A stretch of DNA of 40,301 bases from an uncultured Pelagibacteraceae bacterium (GTDB lineage Bacteria; Pseudomonadota; Alphaproteobacteria; Pelagibacterales; Pelagibacteraceae): NCBI GenBank assembly GCA_902597425.1, contig CACJXT010000005.1, positions 1 to 40,301 on the forward strand, given 5' to 3'. The first letter of the stretch is position 1. Every line of letters starts with the position of its first letter. The position numbers and the translations under genes were made by a program. The notes beneath the pieces were generated by a model that saw only the letters and a list, made by a program, of their open reading frames with translations, did no database searches and was not told the origin of the DNA. Below are positions 6,985 to 16,373 of this stretch, piece by piece.

Positions 6985-7737
6985 TTAATTATCTTTAATT
7001 ATTTCAATTTTCTTTTGTGAAACAAATTCCATTATTTTAGAATTGCAATCATCAATTTTAGTTTGGTTCTCTGATCTTACAACAATAGAAACTCCTAATT
7101 TTCCCGCTCTAAAAAATGGATAACTTCCTATTTCAACATCTTTATTACTATTTTGAACAGATGTTAATGATTTAGCAATTTCGCTTTCAACAGTTCTTAA
7201 ATTAATTGTATGGCTAATTATTGGTTTACCTCCAGAAATTTCATTTTTTAATCCACCCAACATTGATTTTAAAATTGATGGAACACCAGGTAGACAAAAT
7301 ACATTTTCAACAATAAATCCTGGTGCCCCACTTGTTGGATTTAATATTAATTTAGCATTGGCGGGTGTCCAAGCCATCTTCTGTCTTCCTTCATTAAATT
7401 CACCTGGTTTATAATAAGATTCTAAAATTTTAAAAGCTTCTTTATTAACCTCATAATTTAAATTAAAGGCTTTAGATACTGAAGCTGCTGTAATATCATC
7501 ATGAGTTGGTCCAATTCCACCAGTGGTAAATACATAAGTGTTTTTTCCTCTTACTTCGTTAATTGTTTTAACTATCACTTCTTCTATATCAGGTATTACT
7601 CTAACCTCTTGAACTTTCACCCCTAATAAATTTAACCATAAAGATATTAAGCTAGTGTTTGTATCTTGTGTTCTTCCTGATAAAATTTCATTACCGATTA
7701 TGATTATTGCGGCATTAACTTGTATTTTTTTTTCCAT
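6985..7737 (-). CDS. CinA N-terminal (MoaB/MogA-like) domain protein
   Basis: This 250-residue protein has the molybdopterin-binding-like fold of the CinA N-terminal (COG1058) family. Key segments are AAIIIIGNEILSGRTQDTNT near the start, FTTGGIGPTHDDIT, and NPTSGAPGFIVENVFCLPGVP. Full-length CinA has a further C-terminal nicotinamide-nucleotide amidase domain, which is absent. CinA N-terminal domains have been linked to ADP-ribose/NMN-related pyrophosphatase activity, so a role in NAD housekeeping is plausible, and nadK is nearby. It is divergent from sfsA with only 21 bases between starts. Confidence 0.85.
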   Translation of the reverse strand: MEKKIQVNAAIIIIGNEILSGRTQDTNTSLISLWLNLLGVKVQEVRVIPDIEEVIVKTINEVRGKNTYVFTTGGIGPTHDDITAASVSKAFNLNYEVNKEAFKILESYYKPGEFNEGRQKMAWTPANAKLILNPTSGAPGFIVENVFCLPGVPSILKSMLGGLKNEISGGKPIISHTINLRTVESEIAKSLTSVQNSNKDVEIGSYPFFRAGKLGVSIVVRSENQTKIDDCNSKIMEFVSQKKIEIIKDN

Positions 7738-7758
7738 TAAGAAATATATTATTTAAAT

Positions 7759-8460
7759 ATGAAATTTACCAAGAGATTAATAAAAGGCAAACTTATCAAA
7801 AGATATAAAAGGTTTTTTGTTGATATCAATCTAAATAAAGAAGTAATTACTGCACATTGTCCTAATACTGGATCTATGATGGGTTTATTAAACATAAATA
7901 ACGATGTCTGGATATCAAAAAATGATGATCCTAAAAGAAAATTAAAATTCACTTTAGAAATAATTAAAGTTAAAAAAAATTTAATAGGCGTTAATACTCA
8001 CTTTGCAAACAAAATTGTCTACCATGGTTTGATAAACAATTTAATTAAAGAATTAAATAATAATCAAGATATAAAACGAGAAGTTTTTTTTAATAAAGAA
8101 ACAAGATTTGATTTTTTGCTCAAAAAAAATAATCAAAAAATTTTTGTTGAGGTTAAAAATGTAACTTTATTTAGAAAGGATAAAATTAGCGAATTTCCTG
8201 ATGCAATCACTTCTAGAGGTTCAAAACATTTAAAAACCCTTATTGATGCCACAAAAAAAGGTTATAAATCTTACATAATATTTTTGGTTCAAATACAAGG
8301 AATGAAATATTTTAAAATAGCAAAAGATATAGATAAGGAATATTATCAAAATTATTTACTGGCAAAAAAAGCTGGTGTTAAATTTTTAGCTTATAGATGT
8401 AATATTGACCCTGCTAAAGAAATTAAAATTGAAGAAAAATTAAAAATAATTGATGCATAA
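7759..8460 (+). CDS. sfsA: SfsA family protein (sugar fermentation stimulation protein homologue)
   Basis: The 233-residue product matches SfsA over its length. The N-terminal OB-like part includes FFVDINLNKEVITAHCPNTGSMMGLL, the family signature. The C-terminal half contains a nuclease-like core (RFDFLLKKNNQKIFVEVKNVTL, with an E-V-K arrangement like PD-(D/E)XK enzymes). E. coli SfsA binds DNA and affects maltose metabolism, but its biochemical activity is unsettled and should not be assumed here. The end overlaps map by 8 bases. Confidence 0.93.
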   Translation: MKFTKRLIKGKLIKRYKRFFVDINLNKEVITAHCPNTGSMMGLLNINNDVWISKNDDPKRKLKFTLEIIKVKKNLIGVNTHFANKIVYHGLINNLIKELNNNQDIKREVFFNKETRFDFLLKKNNQKIFVEVKNVTLFRKDKISEFPDAITSRGSKHLKTLIDATKKGYKSYIIFLVQIQGMKYFKIAKDIDKEYYQNYLLAKKAGVKFLAYRCNIDPAKEIKIEEKLKIIDA

Positions 8461-9226
8461 TTATTCAGAAAAATTTGAAAAGATGAAAATAGCTGGAAAT
8501 TTAGCAGCCAGAACATTAGACATGCTAACCGACTATATTAAACCTGGTATTACAACTGATTACATAGATAAGCTTGGATACGAATTTATAAAAGATAATG
8601 GTGGACATTCGGCTCCTCTTTTTTATCGAGGTTTTAAAAAATCTTTATGTACATCATTAAATCATGTTGTATGCCATGGAATTCCTTCAGATAGAATTTT
8701 AGAAGAAGGTGAATCTTTAAATGTTGATGTAACGGCAATAGTTAATGAACATTACGGCGACACTAGTAGAATGTTTTGTGTTGGTAAAGCTTCTATCAAG
8801 GCAAACAATTTAATTAACGCTACTTATGACTCTATGATGAAGGCAATAAAAATTTTAAGACCTGGCTTAAAACTTGGTGATATTGGTCATGAGATTCAAG
8901 CCTATGTTGAAGAAAAAGGCTTTTCAGTTGTAAAAGATTTCTGTGGACATGGCATAGGAACAATTTTTCACGAAGAACCAAATATACTTCATTATGGAAA
9001 AAAAAATACTGGAATAGAACTAGTTCCTGGAATGACTTTCACAATTGAACCTATGATTAATGCAGGAAAGTATGAAACAAAAGTTCTACAAGATGGTTGG
9101 ACTGCAGTAACAAAAGATAAATCTTTATCGGCACAATTTGAACATACAGTGGGAATTACGGAAAATAGTTATGAAATTTTTACAGAATCTGCTAAAGGTT
9201 ATACTAAACCTCCATTTAATAATTAA
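8453..9226 (+). CDS. map: Methionine aminopeptidase, type I
   Basis: This enzyme removes the initiator methionine from new proteins. The pita-bread fold ligands are all visible: the two aspartates in NVDVTAIVNEHYGDTSRMF, the histidine in CGHGIGTIFHEEPN, and glutamates in TIEPMI and QFEHTVGI. I take the ATG at 8453 rather than the TTG at 8450; either overlaps the sfsA stop. It leads the run map-purB-purC-purS-purQ-purL in which every spacer is under 10 bases. Confidence 0.96.
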   Translation: MHNYSEKFEKMKIAGNLAARTLDMLTDYIKPGITTDYIDKLGYEFIKDNGGHSAPLFYRGFKKSLCTSLNHVVCHGIPSDRILEEGESLNVDVTAIVNEHYGDTSRMFCVGKASIKANNLINATYDSMMKAIKILRPGLKLGDIGHEIQAYVEEKGFSVVKDFCGHGIGTIFHEEPNILHYGKKNTGIELVPGMTFTIEPMINAGKYETKVLQDGWTAVTKDKSLSAQFEHTVGITENSYEIFTESAKGYTKPPFNN

Positions 9227-10518
9227 TGATAACAAGGTACTCTAGAAAAGAACTCACTAATATTTGGTCAGAAGAAAATAAATACAAAATTTGGCTTGAT
9301 ATTGAAATTGCAGCAGCCCAAGCAATGGAAAAATACAAAATCATTCCTAAAGGTGTTTCTTCAATTGTTAAGAAAAAAGGGAAAATTAATGTTAAAAGAA
9401 TCCATTCTATCGAGTCTAAAGTTAAACATGATGTCATTGCATTTTTGACCTCAATAACAGAAAAAGCAGGAATAAAAGCTAGATATCTTCATCAAGGAAT
9501 GACCTCTTCTGATGTCTTGGATACAAGTTTTAATCTGCAATTAATCCAATCAGGAAAAATACTACTAAAAGATATTGATCAGATATTAAAAATTTTAAAA
9601 AAACAGTCTAAAAAATATAAATTAACTCCTTGTATAGGAAGAAGTCATGGTATTCATGCTGAACCTTTAACTTTTGGATTAAAATTAGCTTCATTCTATG
9701 AAGAGTTTAAAAGAAACAAAAAAAGACTTTTAAGTGCAATTGAGGAGGTTTCAACTTGTGCAATTTCAGGTGCTGTTGGTACTTTTGCAAATATTAGCCC
9801 AAATGTTGAAAAGCATGTTGCAAAAAAACTTGGACTTAAAATTGAACCAATCTCTACACAAATAATACCAAGAGACAGACATGCCTTTTATTTTTCTGTT
9901 CTAGGTATTATAGCAGGATCTGTAGAAAGAGTTGCAACAGAAATAAGACATTTACAAAGAACTGAAGTTTATGAATTACAAGAATTCTTTTCAAAAAAAC
10001 AAAAAGGTTCGTCTGCAATGCCACATAAAAAAAATCCTATATTGAGCGAAAATCTTACAGGATTAGCAAGAATGGTTAGAAGCTACGTAATTCCTGCATT
10101 AGAAAATATAGCTTTATGGCATGAAAGAGATATTTCTCATTCAAGTGTTGAAAGAAACATTGGACCTGATGCAAATATAACTTTAGATTTTGCTCTTGTA
10201 AGGTTATCCAATATTTTAAAAAATATGATTGTCTACCCTAAAAAAATGGCAACTAATCTTAACATAACAAAAGGTATTATTTTTTCTCAAGAATTAATGC
10301 TGGAACTCACAAAAACTAATTTAAGCAGGGAAAAATCATATAGATTAGTCCAAACACATGCAAAAAAATGCATTACACAAAATTTAAATCTATTTGAAGT
10401 TGTAAAAAAAGATAAAAATATAACTGATAGAATTCCTTTAAATAAACTTAATAAAATATTTAATTATTCATCACACTTTAAGAATGTTAATTTAATTTTT
10501 AATAGAGTTTTTAAATAA
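9226..10518 (+). CDS. purB: Adenylosuccinate lyase
   Basis: This 430-residue fumarase-superfamily enzyme acts twice in purine synthesis: SAICAR to AICAR, and adenylosuccinate to AMP. The superfamily signature [11 protein letters not shown] is present, with the catalytic serine in the GSS loop. [14 protein letters not shown] and [14 protein letters not shown] supply the other active-site segments. The length is normal for the shorter bacterial type. The start overlaps the map stop by one base and the stop overlaps the purC start by one base. Confidence 0.97.
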   Translation: MITRYSRKELTNIWSEENKYKIWLDIEIAAAQAMEKYKIIPKGVSSIVKKKGKINVKRIHSIESKVKHDVIAFLTSITEKAGIKARYLHQGMTSSDVLDTSFNLQLIQSGKILLKDIDQILKILKKQSKKYKLTPCIGRSHGIHAEPLTFGLKLASFYEEFKRNKKRLLSAIEEVSTCAISGAVGTFANISPNVEKHVAKKLGLKIEPISTQIIPRDRHAFYFSVLGIIAGSVERVATEIRHLQRTEVYELQEFFSKKQKGSSAMPHKKNPILSENLTGLARMVRSYVIPALENIALWHERDISHSSVERNIGPDANITLDFALVRLSNILKNMIVYPKKMATNLNITKGIIFSQELMLELTKTNLSREKSYRLVQTHAKKCITQNLNLFEVVKKDKNITDRIPLNKLNKIFNYSSHFKNVNLIFNRVFK

Positions 10519-11303
10519 TGAAAAAAGGTAAAAAACTATACGAAGGTAAAGCTAAAATTCTTTATGCGGCTTCAGAAAAAGGAACAGCCATACAACACTT
10601 TAAAGATGACGCCACTGCTTTCAATAATCAAAAAAAATCAAATATTGAAGGAAAAGGCATTTTAAATAATAGAATTTCTGAACATATATTATCAAGTCTA
10701 AACCAAATAGGTATTGAAACTCATTTAATTAAAAGGATCAACATGAGAGAACAGTTGGTTAAATTAGTTGAAATTATTCCAATTGAATTTGTTGTAAGAA
10801 ATATTGCCACTGGTTCGCTTACTAAAAGACTAGGTATAGAAGACGGAACTATATTAGAAAAACCACTAATAGAATTTTGTTATAAAAATGATGACTTAAA
10901 CGATCCGTTGGTTGCAAGAGAGCATATTTATTCTTTTGGTTGGGCAACCGCTATAGAATTAGATTGGATAACCAAACAATGCTTTAGAATAAATGATTTC
11001 ATGCAAGGTATGTTCAAAGCTGTTGGAATTAAATTGGTAGATTTTAAACTTGAGTTTGGAAGACTAAATAAAGATGAAAAAACAAAAATTCTACTAGCAG
11101 ATGAAATTAGTCCTGATACATGTAGATTATGGGATGCAACTAGTGACAAGAAACTAGATAAAGATAGATTTAGAAAAGACTTAGGAAATCTACTTGAGGC
11201 ATATCAAGAAGTTGCGAGAAGATTGGATATTCTGCATGAGCAAAATAATGTAAGACCAATTAAATTTCCTAAACCTATAGCGGTAAAAATCAAAAAAAAA
11301 TAA
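10518..11303 (+). CDS. purC: SAICAR synthetase (phosphoribosylaminoimidazole-succinocarboxamide synthase)
   Basis: This 261-residue ATP-grasp-like enzyme joins aspartate to CAIR, the step before PurB. Conserved elements include [12 protein letters not shown] at the N-terminus, [13 protein letters not shown], and [15 protein letters not shown] with the metal-binding acidic residues. It is TAATG-linked to purB and abuts purS directly. The cluster thus encodes consecutive or closely related steps of inosine monophosphate synthesis. Confidence 0.97.
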   Translation: MKKGKKLYEGKAKILYAASEKGTAIQHFKDDATAFNNQKKSNIEGKGILNNRISEHILSSLNQIGIETHLIKRINMREQLVKLVEIIPIEFVVRNIATGSLTKRLGIEDGTILEKPLIEFCYKNDDLNDPLVAREHIYSFGWATAIELDWITKQCFRINDFMQGMFKAVGIKLVDFKLEFGRLNKDEKTKILLADEISPDTCRLWDATSDKKLDKDRFRKDLGNLLEAYQEVARRLDILHEQNNVRPIKFPKPIAVKIKKK

Positions 11304-11546
11304 ATGAAAATTAAAATCATAGTAACACTTAAAAAAAGTGTTTTAGATCCTCAAGGTACAGTTATTCAACAAGCGTTAAATGGAATGGGTTTTAACGATG
11401 TTAATGAAGTAAGACAGGGGAAATTTTTTGAGATTAATATAGATGAAAAAGATCAAAGTAAAGCAGAAGAAAAAGCTGATGAAATGTGTAAAAAACTCTT
11501 AGCAAATCTAGTTATTGAAGATTACAAAATTATTGGATCACAATAA
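11304..11546 (+). CDS. purS: FGAM synthetase subunit PurS
   Basis: PurS (80 residues) is the small dimeric bridging subunit of the three-part formylglycinamidine ribonucleotide synthetase, linking PurQ to PurL for ammonia channelling. It shows the family pattern KSVLDPQGTVIQQALNGMGF followed by VNEVRQGKFFEI. Its start codon follows the purC stop without a gap. The presence of purS with purQ and a 730-residue purL shows the multi-subunit enzyme rather than the large single-chain gammaproteobacterial PurL. Confidence 0.95.
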   Translation: MKIKIIVTLKKSVLDPQGTVIQQALNGMGFNDVNEVRQGKFFEINIDEKDQSKAEEKADEMCKKLLANLVIEDYKIIGSQ

Positions 11547-11552
11547 TAAATA

Positions 11553-12236
11553 ATGAATTCATCAGTAATAACTTTTCCAGGATCAAATTGTGATAGAGAC
11601 ATGGATGTTGCTCTAAAAAAATTTGGATTTAAAAATAAAATGGTTTGGCACAATGATGTTGAATTGCCTAAAAGTGAACTTGTCGTTCTACCAGGAGGTT
11701 TTTCTTATGGTGATTATTTAAGATGCGGATCTATGGCTTCGAAATCTAGAATAATGAAATCAGTAATTAATTTTGCAAAATCAGGAGGTAAAATTATGGG
11801 TATCTGTAATGGGTTTCAAATTTTAGTAGAAACCGGACTACTTCCAGGTGTTTTGTTAAGAAATAAATATTTAGAATTCATTTGTAAAAATGTTTTTGTG
11901 AAAGTTAATAATAAAAATAATCCATATTTTAAAGATATTAAAAAAGATACACTCGAACTTCACATTGCTCATAATGAAGGAAATTATTTTTGTTCAAAAG
12001 AACAAATTAAAGAAATTAATAATAACAATCAAATAGCTCTATATTACTCTGATAAAGATGGAAAGATTAATGAAAATACTAATCCTAATGGGTCTATTAA
12101 AAATATTGCAGGTGTTTTTAATAAAGAAAAAAATGTATTAGGGATGATGCCCCACCCTGAACGCATGATTGATCCAGATCTTTCAGGTGAAGACGGTTCT
12201 ATTTTTTTTAAAAACTTAATTAATAATTTAAAATAA
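11553..12236 (+). CDS. purQ: FGAM synthetase glutaminase subunit PurQ
   Basis: This 227-residue class I glutamine amidotransferase releases ammonia from glutamine for PurL. The nucleophile Cys85 sits in GICNGFQ, and the His201/Glu203 partners are in MMPHPERM. The oxyanion segment [14 protein letters not shown] lies between them and the N-terminus. It ends one base into the purL start (TAATG), which would help make the subunits in equal amounts. Confidence 0.97.
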   Translation: MNSSVITFPGSNCDRDMDVALKKFGFKNKMVWHNDVELPKSELVVLPGGFSYGDYLRCGSMASKSRIMKSVINFAKSGGKIMGICNGFQILVETGLLPGVLLRNKYLEFICKNVFVKVNNKNNPYFKDIKKDTLELHIAHNEGNYFCSKEQIKEINNNNQIALYYSDKDGKINENTNPNGSIKNIAGVFNKEKNVLGMMPHPERMIDPDLSGEDGSIFFKNLINNLK

Positions 12237-14428
12237 TGATAGTTAATGAACAAATTGCGATTGATCATGGTTTAAAAAAAGATGAGTATAAAAAAATTTG
12301 TGATTTATTAAAAAGAATTCCAAATATAACTGAACTTGGAATTTTTTCTGCAATGTGGAACGAACATTGTTCATATAAATCGTCAAGGCTTCATCTTAAA
12401 AATTTACCCACTAAAGGAAAAAATGTGATCCAAGGCCCAGGTGAAAATGCTGGCGTTGTTGACATTGGAGATGATGATGCAATTGTTTTTAAAATAGAAA
12501 GTCACAATCACCCATCATTTATTGAGCCTTATCAAGGAGCGGCAACAGGTGTTGGTGGAATTATGAGGGATGTTTTTACGATGGGTGCTAGACCTATTGC
12601 AAATCTTAACTCAATTCATTTTGGATCACCACAACATAAAAAAACAAAGAATTTACTTAGAGGCGTTGTGCATGGAATAGGTGGATATGGAAACTGTATG
12701 GGTGTTCCAACAATTGCAGGACAAACAAGTTTCGATGAGTCTTATAATGGTAATATTTTAGTAAATGCTATGACCTTAGGATTGGTTAAAAAAAATAAAA
12801 TTTTTTATTCTAAAGCAGCTGGTTTAGAAAAACCTGTTATCTACGTAGGGTCTAAAACTGGTAGAGATGGAATTCACGGAGCCAGCATGGCCTCAGCAAT
12901 ATTTGATGACAAAATAGAAGAAAAAAAACCCACAGTACAAGTGGGTGATCCTTTCACTGAAAAACTTTTGTTAGAAGCATGCTTAGAATTAATGGCCGGT
13001 GATTCTATTATTGCAATTCAAGATATGGGTGCTGCAGGACTTACATCTTCCAGTATAGAAATGGCATCAAAAGGAAAATTAGGTATAGAAATTAACTTAA
13101 ACAAAGTACCTTGTAGAGAAACTAATATGACACCTTATGAAATTATGCTTTCTGAGAGTCAAGAAAGAATGCTTATAATATTAGAAAATGGAAAAGAAAA
13201 TTTAGCAAAAAAAATTTTTGATAAATGGAATTTAGATTTTGCTGTAATTGGTAAAACAACTAATAATAAAAAAATTGAACTTTTTTTTGATAAAAAAAAG
13301 GTTGCAGATATACCTATAGATACTTTAGTTGAAAACTCACCAATGTATGATCGTAAATGGAAGAAATGTAAATTACCAAAAAAAATTAAAATTAAAAAAG
13401 AAGATTTTAAAAATTTAAAAATTATTAATATTTTAAATAAAATTTTATCTAGTCCAAATATATGTAGTAAAGAATGGATTTGGCAACAATATGATCATAC
13501 AGTTATGGGTGATACTATTCAAAAACCCGGTGGTGACTCTGGAGTTGTTAGAGTTCATGGTACTAATAAGGCAGTGGCTGCTTCAGTTGACTCTTCTGCT
13601 GTTTATTGCTGGGCTCATCCTTTAAGTGGAGGAAAACAAATTGTTTGTGAAAGTTGGAGAAACTTAATTGCTGTTGGAGCAAAACCAATTGCTATAACAA
13701 ACTGTCTAAACTTTGGTAGCCCAGAAAATGAAGAAAATATGGGTGAGTTTGTTGAGTGTGTTCAGGGATTAGGTGAAGCTAGTTCATATTTAGATTTTCC
13801 TGTTGTTTCTGGAAATGTATCTTTTTACAACCAAACAAAAAATATTGGAATTAAACCTACACCTGCAATTGGCGGTGTTGGCTTAATAAAAGATTATAAA
13901 AAAATGGTCACTATGAGTTTAAAACAAAGTGATAATATTCTTTTAGTCGTTGGAAAAACTGAAGGAGATTTAAATCAAAGTTTATTTTTAAGGGATATTT
14001 TAAATGAAAAAAATGGTCCTCCACCAGAAATCAATTTATTTAATGAAAAAAATAATGGTGAAACAATATTGAAACTTATTGATAAAAAATTAATAAAGTC
14101 TTCTCATGATGTCTCTTTGGGTGGCATTATTATTGCTCTCTCCAAAATGTGTATTAAAGGAAAAAAGGGTGCAACACTTAAGAAGCCTAACTATTTAATG
14201 AACGAATTTGAATACCTTTTTAGTGAAGACCAAGGAAGATATATAATCGAGATTGAAAAAATTAACTTAAAAAATGTAACTGAAATTCTTGAAAAAAACT
14301 CAGTTCATTATGATGAACTTGGAACTGTCAATGAAAATGAGCTAATTATTAATAATAAATCAAAAGTAACAATTGACGAATTAATTAAATCCCATACAAA
14401 TTGGTTAAATAACTATATGAGTAAATAA
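12236..14428 (+). CDS. purL: FGAM synthetase subunit PurL (small type)
   Basis: This 730-residue ATP-dependent ligase converts FGAR and ammonia to FGAM. Landmarks include [20 protein letters not shown] and [20 protein letters not shown] (nucleotide and FGAR site). The duplicated half contains [20 protein letters not shown] and [16 protein letters not shown]. The length is typical for the PurSQL type. The stop overlaps the start of the BolA gene by one base, tying iron-sulfur-related genes to the purine operon. Confidence 0.97.
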   Translation: MIVNEQIAIDHGLKKDEYKKICDLLKRIPNITELGIFSAMWNEHCSYKSSRLHLKNLPTKGKNVIQGPGENAGVVDIGDDDAIVFKIESHNHPSFIEPYQGAATGVGGIMRDVFTMGARPIANLNSIHFGSPQHKKTKNLLRGVVHGIGGYGNCMGVPTIAGQTSFDESYNGNILVNAMTLGLVKKNKIFYSKAAGLEKPVIYVGSKTGRDGIHGASMASAIFDDKIEEKKPTVQVGDPFTEKLLLEACLELMAGDSIIAIQDMGAAGLTSSSIEMASKGKLGIEINLNKVPCRETNMTPYEIMLSESQERMLIILENGKENLAKKIFDKWNLDFAVIGKTTNNKKIELFFDKKKVADIPIDTLVENSPMYDRKWKKCKLPKKIKIKKEDFKNLKIINILNKILSSPNICSKEWIWQQYDHTVMGDTIQKPGGDSGVVRVHGTNKAVAASVDSSAVYCWAHPLSGGKQIVCESWRNLIAVGAKPIAITNCLNFGSPENEENMGEFVECVQGLGEASSYLDFPVVSGNVSFYNQTKNIGIKPTPAIGGVGLIKDYKKMVTMSLKQSDNILLVVGKTEGDLNQSLFLRDILNEKNGPPPEINLFNEKNNGETILKLIDKKLIKSSHDVSLGGIIIALSKMCIKGKKGATLKKPNYLMNEFEYLFSEDQGRYIIEIEKINLKNVTEILEKNSVHYDELGTVNENELIINNKSKVTIDELIKSHTNWLNNYMSK

Positions 14429-14655
14429 TGGCAATGGATTTAAAAGAAATTGAAAAGTGTATTAAAGAAGCTTTACCTGACGCTATAATTGAAATTCAAG
14501 ACTTAGCAGGTGATGGAAACCATTATTCAGCTACCGTTACTTCTTCTAAATTTTCAGGAAAAAGTAAAATTGAACAGCACAAGATTGTATATAATTCATT
14601 AAAAGGTAAAATGGGTAATGAGCTACACGCTTTAGCAATTAAAACAAAGGAGTAA
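14428..14655 (+). CDS. BolA family protein
   Basis: This short BolA-fold protein (75 residues, or 73 from the second ATG at 14434) resembles the BolA/IbaG type. The conserved C-terminal NELHALAIKTKE contains the histidine that ligates a [2Fe-2S] cluster when paired with a CGFS glutaredoxin. The gene for such a glutaredoxin lies 6 bases downstream, a classic partnership in iron-sulfur trafficking and iron sensing. It is translationally coupled to purL. Confidence 0.93.
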   Translation: MAMDLKEIEKCIKEALPDAIIEIQDLAGDGNHYSATVTSSKFSGKSKIEQHKIVYNSLKGKMGNELHALAIKTKE

Positions 14656-14661
14656 AAGAAA

Positions 14662-14994
14662 ATGGAACAAAAAACAAAAGATCTAATTACAAATGAAATT
14701 AATGATAATGAAATTTGCCTATTTATGAAAGGTACGCCTGATGCACCACAATGTGGATTTTCCATGGCTATATCTAATATGCTTAAAATTCTAGAAGTTA
14801 ACTTTAAAGGAATAAATGTATTAGAAAATGAAGAATTAAGACAAGGTATTAAAGAGTTTAGTGATTGGCCAACAATACCTCAGTTATACATAAAAAAAGA
14901 ATTTGTTGGTGGGTGCGATATTGTAAAAGAAATGTACGAAAATGGTGAGTTAACAAAAAAATTAGAAGAAAAAAATATTAATTTTAAAAAATAA
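14662..14994 (+). CDS. grxD: Monothiol (CGFS-type) glutaredoxin
   Basis: This 110-residue Grx4-family protein carries the CGFS active site at residues 31-34, preceded by [10 protein letters not shown], plus the WPTIPQLYI cis-proline segment and the GGCDIV glutathione-binding motif. The family binds a glutathione-ligated [2Fe-2S] cluster as a dimer or with BolA and delivers it to target proteins. Adjacent BolA supports that role. It ends 7 bases from the stop codon of convergent rpsD. Confidence 0.95.
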   Translation: MEQKTKDLITNEINDNEICLFMKGTPDAPQCGFSMAISNMLKILEVNFKGINVLENEELRQGIKEFSDWPTIPQLYIKKEFVGGCDIVKEMYENGELTKKLEEKNINFKK

Positions 14995-15001
14995 ATTTTT
15001 A

Positions 15002-15619
15002 TTATCTCGAGTAATACTCAATAACTAAATTTGGTTCCATTACAACTGGGTATGGTACTTCTTCGAATTTAGGAGTTCTAACAAATTTTGCTTTCTTATT
15101 TTTTTCATCAACTTGAATGTACTCAGGAACTTCTCTTTCTTTATTTGCAAGAGCTATATCTATAAAAGCTAGTTGTTTAGATTTATCTTTAATTTCAACT
15201 GTTGCTTCTTCTTTTAATTGATAGCTAGAAATATTTACTTTTTTTCCATTAACTTTAACGTGTCCATGATTTATTAATTGTCTGGCAGAAAAAATTGTTG
15301 TTGATAATTTTGCTCTATAAACAACTGCATCTAATCTTCTTTCCAATAATCCTATTAAATTTTCGGCACTATCACCTTTTTTCATAATAGCTTTTTTATA
15401 AATATTTCTAAATTGTCTTTCATTGATATTTCCATAGTAAGATTTTAATTTTTGCTTAGCTTGTAACTGGATTCCATAGTCAGAAGGTTTTGCGCTTCTG
15501 GTTTGCCCATGTTGACCTGGGCCATAAGCTCTGGTGTTAAATGGACTTTTAGGTCTACCCCAAAGATTTACTTTTAATCTTCTATCAACCTTATGTTTAG
15601 AATTAAGTCTTTTTGTCAT
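15002..15619 (-). CDS. rpsD: 30S ribosomal protein S4
   Basis: S4 (205 residues) is a primary 16S rRNA-binding protein that nucleates 30S assembly and influences decoding fidelity. Clear segments are [20 protein letters not shown] and the S4 RNA-binding domain [31 protein letters not shown]. It is a single-gene unit on the minus strand, away from the rpoA operon where E. coli keeps it. A strong promoter lies immediately upstream, placing the transcription start only about 6 bases before the ATG. Confidence 0.98.
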   Translation of the reverse strand: MTKRLNSKHKVDRRLKVNLWGRPKSPFNTRAYGPGQHGQTRSAKPSDYGIQLQAKQKLKSYYGNINERQFRNIYKKAIMKKGDSAENLIGLLERRLDAVVYRAKLSTTIFSARQLINHGHVKVNGKKVNISSYQLKEEATVEIKDKSKQLAFIDIALANKEREVPEYIQVDEKNKKAKFVRTPKFEEVPYPVVMEPNLVIEYYSR

Positions 15620-15631
15620 TTAATAACAGGC

Positions 15632-15659
15632 TTTATAAACTTACTCATAATTTTGTCAA
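15632..15659 (-). promoter_or_regulatory. rpsD promoter (near-consensus sigma-70)
   Basis: On the minus strand, a perfect TTGACA (15654-15659) is separated by 16 bases from TATAAA (15632-15637), then GCC. The -35 lies next to the trmJ stop codon (TGA at 15660-15662). With usual spacing, transcription would start around 15624-15626, giving an rpsD leader of roughly 5-7 bases and no room for an SD. Confidence 0.65.
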
Positions 15660-16373
15660 TCAACCTTTTTTAGCTAAACTTGCAAATACACCTGATAAAA
15701 TACGTGTTTCTTTTTTAGATAATTCCATTTTGTAAAATATACTTCTTAAATTTTCTAACATTATAGGTTTTTTTTCAGTAGATTTAAAAAAGTTTTTTTC
15801 TTCAAGATTTTTTACACAAAGATTCACCATCGATTGAATTTCTTTTTTGCTTGCTAATTTTATTTTATTAGACTTAGTGTACTTTGAAGTTTTTAAATTA
15901 AATAAATTAGCTATTACTTGACAAACAATTATTACACTATGAGATAAATTTAAAGATTTAAAGTTAGGATTAGTAGGAATTTGTAAAGTATAATTTGCAT
16001 AACTAATTTCATTATTAGACAATCCTGAAGATTCTGAACCAAATAGAAAAGCAATTTTTTTGCTAAAATCAATTTTTTTTAAATCATTTAACTTAATATG
16101 TTTAATATTTTTATTTCTGAATCTTGAAGTAGTTGCAATTACAAAATCAACCTTTCTTATTGCAGGTTCTAAAGTTTCATAAATTCTACTATTTTTTATT
16201 ATATCTTTTGCTCCGACAGAAGTTGCTATAATTTTGTCATTAGGAAAAATAGGTTTTGGATTAATAATAGTTAACTTTTTAAAATTAAAATTTTTTAGAG
16301 CTCTTGCGCAGGCTCCTATATTTTCAGAAAGCTGTGGTTTGTGAAGAATAAATGAAATATTAGCAATAGACAT
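15660..16373 (-). CDS. trmJ: TrmJ-like SPOUT RNA 2'-O-methyltransferase
   Basis: This 237-residue SPOUT enzyme belongs to the TrmJ/LasT family that methylates the ribose of tRNA position 32. Motif 1 is FILHKPQLSENIGACARALKNFNF near the N-terminus, motif 2 is FLFGSESSGLSNNEI and motif 3 LNLSHSVIIVCQVIANLF. The C-terminal extension (after about residue 165) is helical and probably mediates tRNA binding. The start overlaps the cimA stop by one base. Exact substrate is family inference. Confidence 0.88.
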   Translation of the reverse strand: MSIANISFILHKPQLSENIGACARALKNFNFKKLTIINPKPIFPNDKIIATSVGAKDIIKNSRIYETLEPAIRKVDFVIATTSRFRNKNIKHIKLNDLKKIDFSKKIAFLFGSESSGLSNNEISYANYTLQIPTNPNFKSLNLSHSVIIVCQVIANLFNLKTSKYTKSNKIKLASKKEIQSMVNLCVKNLEEKNFFKSTEKKPIMLENLRSIFYKMELSKKETRILSGVFASLAKKG

